Shown here piece by piece: positions 25,053 through 35,109 of a stretch of DNA of 64,000 bases. How positions within the stretch are numbered: position 1 is the stretch's first letter; each line of letters begins with the position of its first letter. A model generated the notes under the pieces. The model was not told the DNA's origin and ran no database searches. It saw only the letters and a list, made by a program, of their open reading frames with translations. A program made the position numbers and the translations under genes. The stretch is taken from assembly GCF_039555335.1 (NCBI RefSeq), contig NC_092631.1, positions 15,538,305 to 15,602,304 on the forward strand, written 5' to 3'. The DNA comes from Amphiura filiformis (Eukaryota > Echinodermata > Ophiuroidea > Amphilepidida > Amphiuridae).

Positions 25053-25422
25053 CAGGGGCGTAGCCAGCTTTCTTGGTCAGGGGGGGCAAAATAAAATTTT
25101 GGGGGCACAGACGAAAAAAATTGCAGTTGTATCATACAATACATAGATACTGTATGTCTTCGAGCTTCCTGAAAAGGGCCTTATTGGGATGATGTGCGCG
25201 CGTAGCGCGAAAAAAATGGTATTTTACACTATTTTCGCCCATTATCCGGCTAAAAAAGGCTTCATTGTTACAATGTGCTCGCGTAGCGCAGAAAATTTTT
25301 GTATTTTACACTATTTTGGCCCTGAATTTAGCTTTTTTCTTTTTTGTCAGAGGGGCACTTTTCTTTCATTTTTTTGTCAGGGGGGCACTCTGCCCCCCTG
25401 CCCCCCGCTGGCTACGCTACTG
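25053..25422. mobile_element. hAT-like MITE
   Basis: CAGGGGCGTAGCCAG and CTGGCTACGCTACTG are hAT-type inverted ends. Inside, an approximately 85-bp segment is tandemly duplicated (GCGCGTAGCGCGAAAAA near 25197 and CTCGCGTAGCGCAGAAAAT near 25277). The flanking 8-mers are only loosely alike. Confidence 0.7.
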
Positions 25423-25470
25423 CGGCCCAACCCCACCCCAACACTCGTATACCCGGTAGGGCCTACCTGT

Positions 25471-25766
25471 CAGTGGCGTAGCCAGGATTTTTGAACCGAG
25501 GGGGCACAACTTGTAAATATACCAACGGAAATATTTTTTTGCCGACGGAAGTTGTGATTTGTTGACCCAATTTTTTTTAGCATGGTTTGAAAACTGAAGA
25601 GCAAAAAAAAAAAAGAAATTTTACAAAGGATAATAGGCGATACCAACACAAAAATACACAGTTTTTATGTAAAATTCAATTTCATTCCCAATTTGGCATC
25701 ATTTTTTTGATAATTCTCGCCATGACGAGCGGGGGGGCACCGCCCCTCTCCCCTGGCTACGCCACT
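25471..25766. mobile_element. hAT-like MITE
   Basis: CAGTGGCGTAGCCAGGATTT and CCCTGGCTACGCCACTG are inverted termini; the flanks CTACCTGT and TACCCTGT are an imperfect 8-bp pair. Non-coding. Confidence 0.75.
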
Positions 25767-25952
25767 GTACCCTGTATGGGCACCCCCTTAATTGCTTATA
25801 AGTGAGTATTAATATTGTTACTATATATTATTAAGCTTGACAGCATGACTAATCGTTCAAACCAGAATCAAAGGGTTGACCTAGTCAAATAAAATAAGCA
25901 AATATAATTATTACAATTTTGGACTTTGATCTTTATCTCTCTCTTTCTGTAG

Positions 25953-28796
25953 CACTGACAAACAGCGCGGGCAAAACAAGATGGTTCCCAAATATTTATC
26001 ACGTTGTGTTGGTGTGTCTACGGTACTTGTATTCGTGTTGGGCATAACTTTTCTTTTTATCAACATGCTGACCGATGGATCCCAAATACAAATGGATAAC
26101 GCATCTTCTTACAGAAATTTATTAAAATCTATCTATCAATCTAACTCCATCGAAACTTCGGAATCTAAGAATATTTCTCGGTACGTATACGATCTTAATT
26201 GTGATGCGATCAAGCAAATCAGTCTGAACTCGGAAATATTGATGGAGTTATATAGCCAAAGAAAGGAAATAATTTCCTTTTTGTTTCCTGTTGTTTTCGA
26301 AACTCTTTAATTACTCATATCTATGGAACGGGTTGTTCAATTTCGATGTGATTTTCTGCAAAATGGAGCTTTGTAAATGCTTTTTACTGTAGAAACTGAA
26401 TTTAATATTTCAGAGTTCGGACTGATTTTGCTTGATCGCATTACAATTGTAAATAAAACCAGCCTTCTAGCCTGATGTGCAAAGGTGTTACATTATACTT
26501 TTTTTCCGAGTAGAAATCTGTGAGTAGAAATAAACAAAGGATCATATTTAGATGATCTATGATTTAATCGCACACATCCATCGTTTTCACCATCTGCCTT
26601 TTGCTCTCTTCTAATCATCCCGGGCCTATCATCAGCCAGGTGCAAGGTCGGTTGAGAGATCCAATGCAGTTGCCGTCTCTTCTTTCTGAGGATGTACTTC
26701 TCCCCGGCCTCCCCACATTCCGTGGGTCTGCTCATCTTCATTAACTCTCGTAATGATCGAACTTGTTCTTCATCTCTATGAGTATTGACTCATACTGCAG
26801 TTACTGTTCATTTTCCTATACACAATACACAGTGCTCTCACCATTGAGGTGTGACCTCTACAAACAGTGTATGTTAGAGGTATAGGGCATTTCCTAGTTA
26901 ACGTCACTGTGTGAAAAATAACAGGCCAATATTTATTGTACTCTCTGAAATTAGGAAATACAGTTTTGTAACATGTCCGAAATTTTTAGCTAATTTAGAT
27001 GTTTGGAAATATTCGCACATTGGTGTTTTAGCAAGTAGGGCACGGCATGGCCTGCAACATTCCCTGTGTAAATCGAATGCAACTTGTAGACCGTTCTCTT
27101 CCGAAGGGCATTAAAGCTAAACCACTTGACGGATATTTTTGTACTTAATGTCAATCAAGAATAATGTACATTACATTACATGTAGGCTAAAAACGGCTAA
27201 AAACTGAGTATGTGGGGCATCTGCAAATGTTCGTACCTCCCTGATACGTAAATGACAGATAACAGCAAAAACAGCTCCTATATCTGTCCATAACTTTAGT
27301 CAGTGCCGCGACCCAGGGGATTTCAAGTGGGTGATTATTGATTGGCAAGTGCCATATTTGGGCATAGGTGCAGTGCACAATTCAATGTGGAGGATAGACT
27401 AGACTTTATCGATTGATTTTGCTGGAAAACCAGGTTTAAGTACTGCAAAGGTTGAATCATATTTGCTATGCAGTATAACTGCACTATGTACGATGTTATC
27501 ATTATGTGGTTCGGTGGTGCATTGGGTTATGGAAGACATGACATTTGCACGCAGGGGTTATAGATTTCAAATGGAGTCACCCTTTAGGTATCAGGTAATG
27601 CCATTTGAAGATGTTTGAAGTTGACACTCCCTGTGTGGAAGATTAAGGTCATGTCTTCCATAGGGGGTGTGTGGAGTTCAACTGAAATAGCCCATTGTCT
27701 CTTGTTTTAATGTCGCAAACACGATATAATTATTAATCTTTTTTTCTAATATGTTCTCCTTTTTTCATTTCACAGAACTGAGGAAAGGTGTCATCGACGT
27801 ATCGTCTTCGTTAAAACACACAAAACGGCCGGAAGTACCGTCGCTGCGATAATCCAACGCTACGGACTGGATGGCAACCTTAACATAGTCACACCAAAAC
27901 GACGCAACTACAACAGGTTTACAGGCTTTGAACAGTTTAAAAGAAATTATGTCTACCGATACTCAGAAGTGATAAACCAAGGCGACAGTTTTGATATCCT
28001 GGCGACCCATGCGATTTACAATCGCCGTGAAATGCAGGCAGTGGTTCGAGACCCCGTATTTTTAACTATTCTTCGAGATCCAGTTCAGCAATTTTTATCT
28101 GCATTTAACTATTATAACTTCACATCACAGATGGGCGTTTCAGATGACGTCATAGATGCTGTGGAAACCTTTCTCGGTAATCCTGATCAGTATCTTCAGA
28201 AGTTTGAATATGGTAAACATCAAGCCAGAAACGGACAACTCTATGATCTGGGAGTCAAATCGGACGGCAGAATAAAAGATTCTCTATTTAGAAAGGAAAT
28301 AATACGTCTGGAAAACGAGTTTGATTTAGTTTTGATCAATGAACATTTAGATGAATCTTTAGTTCTCATGAGACAAATATTGTGTTGGAGCTTTGAAGAT
28401 ATATTGTACATCCCACTGCGAATGAACCCTGTAAAAGGTGACTTCAATCAAGTTTACCAAATTGATTCCAATACTACATCCAAAATCTTAACTTGGAATG
28501 AAGCAGATGTGTTATTATATCAACATTTTAACGAAACATTATGGAAGAAAATTGAATCGTACGGACCCGAATTTTGGACTGATTTGCGAACTTTCAGATC
28601 TCTTTTGTCGCGGCTATGGGAACAATGTCACGTCACTTGGTCAGTGCCAGAAAAAGTGGGATTTGTCTCATACACAGACCATCCATATTTAGAATGCAGC
28701 GAATATTTGAGATTAGATGATGACAACATTAGACTTGCAAGAGAAAGACTGCGTAACAAACTAGATAACAGATGTCGTACGAATTGCCGCCAGTAA
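25953..28796 (+). CDS. Galactose 3-O-sulfotransferase (Gal3ST family)
   Basis: This is a complete type II Golgi sulfotransferase that transfers sulfate from PAPS to the 3-OH of galactose on glycolipids or glycans. Coding exons are 25981-26180 (donor GTACGT) and 27776-28796 (acceptor TTTCACAG), joining CG with A to an Arg codon: 406 residues, close to the roughly 420 of GAL3ST1. An acceptor at 25951-25952 implies an upstream non-coding exon. Residues 10-30 form the membrane anchor (VGVSTVLVFVLGITFLF). The 5'-phosphosulfate loop is FVKTHKTAGSTV (K80 to T88) and the 3'-phosphate motif is LRDPVQQFLSAFNYY (167-180). The family block DESLVLMRQILCW and the motif WNEADVLLYQHFN are present. The DESLVLM/LCW region is nearest GAL3ST1 from memory, but the paralogue and acceptor sugar cannot be assigned. 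The intron (26181-27775) contains MITEs B and G. Confidence 0.9.
26791..27488 (-). mobile_element. MITE family B, inverted copy in the Gal3ST intron
   Basis: It reads CATACTGCAGTTACTG at the left and CAGTATAACTGCACTATG at the right, the reverse complement of the family B ends. The body matches 34346-35065 in reverse. Several indels are visible. Confidence 0.8.
27529..27702. mobile_element. Foldback MITE (family G), copy 2
   Basis: TATGGAAGACATGACATTTG is inverted as AAGGTCATGTCTTCCATAGG; GATTTCAAATGGAGT pairs with CCATTTGAAGATG. It is related to 9420-9572 and ends just before the Gal3ST exon 2 acceptor region. Confidence 0.6.
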
Positions 28797-28868
28797 TGAC
28801 ATACTATGCAATAACGATATGTGTATGTGGCGAATTTGGATGATGGGAGCACATTTAGAATAATATTT

Positions 28869-29607
28869 CATGATTCGACCTTTGCCGTATTTAAACCTGG
28901 TTAAACCTGTTTAACAGGAAATTACTCCAGCAAAATCACTCCAGCAAAATTACTCCAGCAAAATCAATCGATAAAGTCTAGCCCATCCTCCACAATGAAT
29001 GGTGGACTGTACTTATTCCCAAATATGGCACTTGCCAATCAATAATCACCCACTTGAAATCCCTGACTCGCTCCACTGACCAAAGTTACGGACAGATATG
29101 GGAGTTGTTTTTGCTGTTATTTGTCACTTACATATCAGGGAGGTACGAACATTTGCAGATGCCCCATCTACTCAGTTTTTAGCCTACATGTAATATATAC
29201 ATTATTCTTGATTGACAGAAGTACAAAAATATTCGTCAAGTGGTTTAGCTTTAATGCCCTTCGGAAGAGAGCGGTCAACAAGTGAGTGGTAGTCACTAAA
29301 AGTTGCATTCGATTTACACAGGGAATTTTGCAGGCCATGCGTGCCCAGCTACCTTACTAAAACACCAAAGTGCGAATATTTCCAAACATCTAAATATTAT
29401 TAGCTAAAAATTTAGGACATGTTACCAAACTTTATTTTCTAGAATATCAGAGAGTACAATAAATATTGGCCGGTTATTTTTCACACAGTGACGTTAACAA
29501 GGCAATGCCCTATACCTATAGCTATTAATTTTGTAGAGATCACGCGTCAATGGTGAGAGCACTGTGTATTGTGTATAGGAAAATGAACAGTAACTGCAGT
29601 ATGTGGC
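28869..29607 (+). mobile_element. MITE family B, 5'-truncated copy downstream of Gal3ST
   Basis: It starts inside the family at CATGATTCGACCTTTG and ends CAGTAACTGCAGTATG, in opposite orientation to the copy at 26791. Its 3' end is the target of the LINE insertion that follows. Confidence 0.8.
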
Positions 29608-29656
29608 TTACTTACTGCTTACTGCTCCCATAACCCTCCTGGGTCGTAGGGGCACT

Positions 29657-30171
29657 CAGTGGCGTAACCAGTGGGGAGGGGGCAAGCTGCCCCCCGGTCA
29701 CAAAAAACTGGGAAGAAGAGCTAAAAATTGGGAAGGGGAAAAGGGAGAAGGAGAGAAAAGAGGGAAGAGAAGGGGAAAGAAGAGAAAAAGAGGAAAGAAA
29801 GAGGGAAGAAGAAAGAAGAAAAGAAAAGAGGGAAGAAAAAAGGAAGAGAGAAGAGAAAAGGGGAAGGGAGAAGAGAAAATGGAAAGAAAGAGGGAAGATC
29901 TATACTACTTTCATTGTGAAATTTGTACTCTGAAACACTGATTTTTAGCTTCTAATATGCCAAAAACCAGGAGCTTCAGGGGGCTCTCGCCCCCTTGACC
30001 CCCGCCGGGGCTTTCCCCTGGACCCCACCAGGGGCCCTAAGGTGGCCCCTGGACCCCGCCCGTTTAACGCTTCGCGGCAAGCCGCTCGCTATGTTACAAC
30101 TTTTGATCAGAAATTGGGAAATTTTTCAATCTTGCCCCCCGGCCGGAAGGTCAGGTCTGGTTACGCCCCTG
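29657..30171. mobile_element. hAT-like MITE with 8-bp target duplication, inside LINE-2
   Basis: CAGTGGCGTAACCAG and CTGGTTACGCCCCTG are inverted ends, flanked by the exact duplicate GGGGCACT (29649-29656 and 30172-30179). It interrupts the LINE-2 C-terminus between the CP and YD codons. A purine-only stretch (about 29720-29900) fills its left half and produces spurious Lys/Glu/Arg-rich ORFs. Confidence 0.85.
29718..29900 (+). repeat. Purine-rich (GA) tract
   Basis: About 180 bases composed almost only of A and G (gaagaaa, gggaaga variants) inside the hAT-like MITE. It could form triplex or mirror-repeat structures; coding is unlikely. Confidence 0.9.
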
Positions 30172-30881
30172 GGGGCACTGCATGATAGACCGCTCCACCA
30201 CCATCCTCCATCTGTCTCGGTTGTGTGCCAGGGTTTGAGTCTGTGAGAAAAGTCAGCAAACATTAGGTTTGTGATTGTTCGGCCTCCTATGCTGACTGTT
30301 CCACAATGGTCTTCTAGTGCTTCAGTCATGATTCTTTCCAAGAAGATGTTGAACAAGGTAGGAGATAGCAGACAACCTTGACGTACGCCAACTGATGTGT
30401 GAAACCATTCTCCGATTTTGCTTTGTGCAAGTATTGCGCTGCTGGCTTTACTGTACAGTTGTTGGATTGATTTGATTAGCTTCTGGCCCATGTTGTAGCT
30501 CTTCATTGTGGCCCACAATGCGTTGTGCCATACACGGTCAAAGGCCTTCTTAAAGTCAATGAACACATGGAAGATGTCCTGCTGGTGTTGGTTGTATTTC
30601 TTACCCAGGACACGCAGATTAAATATTTGCTCGGTTGTGCTTCTTCCACTCCTGAAACCAGCTTGCTCCTCAGAGAAAATTTCTTCTGCTTGTGGTTTCA
30701 GCCTGTTCAGTAATACTTTTAGCATGACCTTACTGGCATGACTAATTAAACTGATGGTTCTGTAGTTCTGGCATTGTTGCAGATTGCCTTTCTTGGGGAG
30801 TGTGATGATGAGCGACTGAGTCCATGGTGTTGGCCAATCACCAGATTGCCATATCTTATTGCAAATGACTGAGGATGTCAA
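30172..30881 (-). pseudogene. LINE-2 reverse transcriptase, truncated at the catalytic box
   Basis: Palm and finger motifs are visible: LPKKGNLQQCQNYRTISLIS, EEQAGFRSGRSTTEQIF, FIDFKKAFDRVWH, GVRQGCLLSPTLFNIFLE and GGRTITNLMFAD. Directly after FAD the sequence jumps to the C-terminal tail (in another frame, TLAHNRDRWRMVVERSIM), so the second catalytic Asp and the thumb are deleted. Upstream (30881-31252) the linker to the endonuclease has several frameshifts. Confidence 0.8.
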
Positions 30882-31251
30882 TTATTGTCATTTCGCCTCC
30901 ATGCCTGATTAGCTCAGCTGTAACATTGTCTACCCCGGAGCCTTTCCAATCTTAAGTGATTTAATGGCTTTCTCCACCTCTTCCCTCAAGACGGGAAAGT
31001 CATCATTGTTTGATGATTCCTGGCTTATGGTTACACCAGGATCTCCATTTGTCTGGTGGTTGTAAAGGTCTGAGCAATACTCTGCCCACCTCTTTAGTAT
31101 GCCTTCCTCTTCTGTGAGACAGTTCCCCTCTTTGTCTTGGATGGTTTTGTGAGGTCCTTCACAATCTGAAATGCTCTTCTGCTGTTGTTTTTCTTCAGGC
31201 TTTCTTCCAGCTCAGTACATTGTTTCTGAATCCAATGATCCTTAGCTTTAT

Positions 31252-32394
31252 TCATACTTTTCCTGATCTGCTTGCTGACTTCCTTGTACCCTTATAGTTA
31301 TGCGCATTGCAATCACCAACACAAGGTCCGAGGGATGATGTATTCTTGTCCTTGAATAGCTTTCTCCTTTTGTCACACATGTCCAGTATGTCCTCGGTAA
31401 CCCTTGGTTGTGTTTTCCTGCGATGTTTCCCAAGTGTCTCTGTTGCTGCCTCAATCATGATTTCATTGAATTTTGATGTCAGCATTTCGGCACTGTCATT
31501 GTCGTTGAGCATCAACAAGGGAGCAAACTTCCCACCAACTGTGGCTTTGAAGGAAGCAGAGATTTTGGGGTCCTTCAGTCTGTCCAAGTTGAACTTGATC
31601 CTGGTGCTCTTGGTCTTTTTGGTATTCTTTAACCGGACTCGGAAGTTCATTATCACCATGTCATGGTCGCTCCCAATGTCTGCACCTGGGTAGGTCCTTG
31701 TTGTCTCTTTGTTGATTCCTGACTGAAACCGCTTCTGCACCAGTATATAATCGATCTGATTATGGTATCGTCCATTTGGTGAGTGCCAGGTCCAGCGGCG
31801 AGATGGCTTGTGTTTTCCAAGAGTGTTGGCAAGTACCATGTTGTTGAGTCTTGTAAATTCCAACAGTCTTAGCCCTCTTTCATTGGTTACAGTATTGCAA
31901 GAGGGGCCGCAGACTTCCTCCCAGTCTTTCAGTGCATCCTCACCGACTTCCTGCAGTTGGGTGTAGAAGGTTTCCACATGTTCATCATCGTAGTCTGACG
32001 TTGGCACATAAACCTGGATTATTGTGATGTTAAATGGGGCTGCTTGCAGCTGAATGGTAATGATGCTGCTAGAAACTGGGCAGCATCCCAAAACAGCATT
32101 CTTGAGGCTCTTGTTGACAAGAAAGGCCACTCCATTTGCATGTTTGTCAAGCTCTCCACTATAGTACAACACGTGGCCTTCCTCTGTTTGATGTTCTCCG
32201 AAGTTCTTCCATCTAATCTCGGACAATCCCACAATGTGCCAAGTGTATCTCTTTAGTTCATGTGTTAGCTCATGGAGTTTCCCTGTTTGGGCAAGTGTTC
32301 TAACATTCCATGTGGCTAATGAGATCAAATCTCTTCCACGGATCTTCTGTAAGTTTGCACCAGTATCACATTTTTCACGTCTGTCCTGGTGCAA
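31252..32394 (-). pseudogene. LINE-2 APE-type endonuclease ORF, internally deleted
   Basis: Endonuclease motifs in order: ATWNVRTLAQTGKLHEL, IVGLSEIRW, IIQVYVPTSDYDDEHVE, RRWTWHSPNGRYHNQIDYIL and GADIGSDHDMV. Between FYTQLQEV and GEDALKDW the segment that normally carries the conserved GDWN-type catalytic motif is absent, an in-frame deletion that should abolish nicking activity. The frame is lost after KLFKDKNTSS. Confidence 0.85.
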
Positions 32395-32841
32395 GGCAGA
32401 TCGCGCGGTCCTTGTTGACCCGGGCGACGACCGATCCGGTATGTTCTACAATCAAATCTTTATCTTTATTTCATTCAAAATACAACAATACAATAACAGC
32501 AAAGTTGTTGTTGGTGTGTCCATCATATAGTGTGTCTTGGGCAGTTGAGGCCTAGCGGAGCCCATCCCTCTCCAGGCCTGTTACTCAAATTACTAGAAGC
32601 TGAGGCTTGCTGGTATTGCTTCTAGCCGTCCTGGTATGTCCGTCACCTGTTGAACAAGTCAGCAGGTTCACAACCCCCGCCAGTCGAGAAGGTAGACCAG
32701 GGCGCTTACCCGTATCTCACAAGTCGGTCACCCCCTCAAACAATGTGTTACCAGGGATAGTCTCCTCCTTGTATGGTCCATCATAACAAGTATGATAAGA
32801 GATACAGATCATTAGGGGGGTCAGTAACTGCAGTATGTGGC

Positions 32842-33494
32842 ATAATCTATAATTATATTAGGGTGCAACTTTCGGTAGCAGAGCGTGGGCTATAGTGTGT
32901 TTTCCCACACCACCACGGGATTCTACCGCCATTCATTTAAAAAGAGTGCAGTAAAGCGTTGAGCATGCAAAATTGTTGAGACGGTGAAAGAGACGTCGCA
33001 GTGACAGACAATTCTCTGTAGAAGTGACATATCGGATTAACTACCATAGCAATAGGTGAAAACAATTTTTAAATATATCGTGCTGCACTAGTACGTTCAC
33101 GCGGTACCTCTGCATTGAACCATAGATGTCAAAGAGCAGGGATAAAGACCTGGATCGTAATTCTATAGAATATTCATATGCTGATCACTCGCACCTGTAA
33201 GATTAGTAGGCCTATCTTTAAAAGAGCGGTAGTTGTATTGAATCTAAGATTGATTTCACAGTACTTATCGCTAATACGGCGAATTCGGTGAAATTTCAGA
33301 ATTGTACAATTGTATGACCATATTTGGAATCAACATAGAAAATACATTAAAATGTGTACAAACAAGCCTAGCATTGGTTCAGTGGTTCTTGAGATAGCTC
33401 CAGATAGTTTGAGAAAATATCTCAAATCTGGGACTTTTATGTTGAAGCCTATGGCTAACACACAGAGCATTTTATAGCAAGACGAAACTTATTT
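32842..33494. other. Intergenic, no gene seen
   Basis: AT-rich non-coding sequence after LINE-2. Part of it (about 33290-33440: catatttggaatcaacat, caagcctagcattggttcag) resembles 62900-63010, so it is at least partly repetitive. Confidence 0.4.
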
Positions 33495-33814
33495 ACCCAG
33501 TGGGCACAACTGACGTTGAAATCACGTTGAAATCAGGTTGAAATTTCGACGTCGAAATCAATTTCGACGTTGAAATCAGGTTGAAATCACGTTGTATTTG
33601 CAAATGGACCTCAACCTGATGGACTTCAACCTGATTTCAACCCGATTTCAACCTAGAGGTTAGTTGAAATCAGGTTGAAATTTCAACGTTGTATCAACGT
33701 TGAAATTTCAACCCGATTTCAACTAACGTCTAGGTTGAAATCAGGTTAGGTTGAAACTTCGACGTTGTATCAACGTTGATTCAACGTCGAAATCCTAACC
33801 TGTGCCCACTGGGT
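33495..33814. mobile_element. MITE built of GTTGAAATC-type repeats
   Basis: The ends ACCCAGTGGGCACA and TGTGCCCACTGGGT are inverted. The interior is a mosaic of GTTGAAATCAGG, CAACGTTGAAATTTC and their complements, so it folds on itself at many scales. Confidence 0.8.
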
Positions 33815-34345
33815 ACTCATAGCAGCTATTTTTCGGAAATATATTTGTCAGCAAAATATCAACACATGTGTTTTTGAAAATAAAATGAAAAACAGAAAAT
33901 ATAACATATGGAATGATCGATATCCATTAACGCTACAAAAGAATCCCGTTCATTGAAAAATGGCGTAAGTTATATAAATTACCGCGCAAATGTTACATTA
34001 TTGAATTATTAACACATTAATAGTCCTCCAAAGTACGCAGTAATCATGACATATGCTTCCTTTAAAAAACGAATACAGGTCATTGTATGAGTGCATTCTA
34101 CTTTGAATGCGTATAGTTTAGTTGCTCTATGAAAAAAGGACATACAAATGAACCCCTGCTGATCCCTACTGATAAGCTGTCATCAAGAGCTTAGAAGTGT
34201 GATCACTAATTCAACAATTATTATCATCCTTGAGGCAATGAGCAATTAACTAACCAGACCAGTAACAGAGATCAAGCACAAGGTGACAGTACAGTGGGAG
34301 TGACACTAGTCAAGGGGTAATTACCAGTAATTACCAATAATTGGG

Positions 34346-35065
34346 CATAGTGCAGTTATGCTGCACAGCAAACATGATTCGACCTTTGCAGTACTTAAAC
34401 CTGGTTAACAGGAAACTACTCCAGTAATCGATAAAGTCTAGTCTACCCTCCACATTGAATGGTGGACTGCACTTATGCTCAAATATGACACTTGCCAATC
34501 AATAATCACCCACTTGAAATCCCCTAACTCGCTGCACTGACTAAAGTTATGGACAGATATGGGAGCTGTTTTTGCTGTTATCTGTCATTTACATAGCAGG
34601 GAGGTACGAACATTTGCAGATGCCCCACCTACTCAGTTTTTAGCCTACATGTAATGTATACATTATTCTTGATTGACAGCAAGCACAAAAAATATCCGTC
34701 AAGTGGTTTAGCTTTAATACTCTTCGGAAGAGAGCGGTCTACAAGTGAGTGATAGTCACTAAAAGTTGCATTCGATTTACACAGGGAATTTTGCAGGCCA
34801 TATGCCGTGCCCTTCCTGACTAAAACACCAACGTGCGAATATTTCCAAACATCTAAATTAGCTAAAAATTTAGGACATGTTACAAAACTATATTTTCTAG
34901 AATTTCAGAGAATACAAAAAATATTGGCCGGTTATTTTTCACACAGTGACGTTAACTAGGAAATGCCCTATATCTCTAACATACACTGTTTGCAGAGGTC
35001 ACACGTCAATGGTGAGAGCACTGTGTATTGTCTATAGGAAAATGAACAATATAAACTGCAGTATG
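34346..35065 (+). mobile_element. MITE family B, most complete copy
   Basis: CATAGTGCAGTTATGCTGC at the left and AAACTGCAGTATG at the right give short imperfect inverted termini; the body of about 720 bp is shared with copies at 22563, 26791, 28869 and 52869. No coding capacity. Confidence 0.85.
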
Positions 35066-35109
35066 GGTAGATTAGTGGCTTAGATTTTTTTATAGAACAA
35101 CTCAACTAA

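Larger units (their letters stand above)
29608..32821 (-). mobile_element. RTE-like LINE with 20-bp target duplication (LINE-2 of window)
   Basis: CAGTAACTGCAGTATGTGGC occurs at 29588-29607 and again at 32822-32841, bracketing the element. On the minus strand it has a 5' leader (from 32821), an APE endonuclease ORF, a reverse transcriptase, a C-terminus ending CPYDPGGLWEQ-stop, and a very short tail of TAAG-type repeats, as is usual for RTE elements. Both ends are present but the inside is damaged (see the two pseudogene entries and the hAT insertion). Confidence 0.85.

Noticed and set aside
26493-26741. 82-residue minus-strand ORF in the Gal3ST intron
   Set aside because: It has a hydrophilic, gene-like look but no recognisable family and no splice or promoter context; possibly an old transposon piece.
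29603-29941. ORF rich in Lys/Glu/Arg
   Set aside because: It is the translation of a purine-only tract inside a hAT-like MITE; composition alone explains it.
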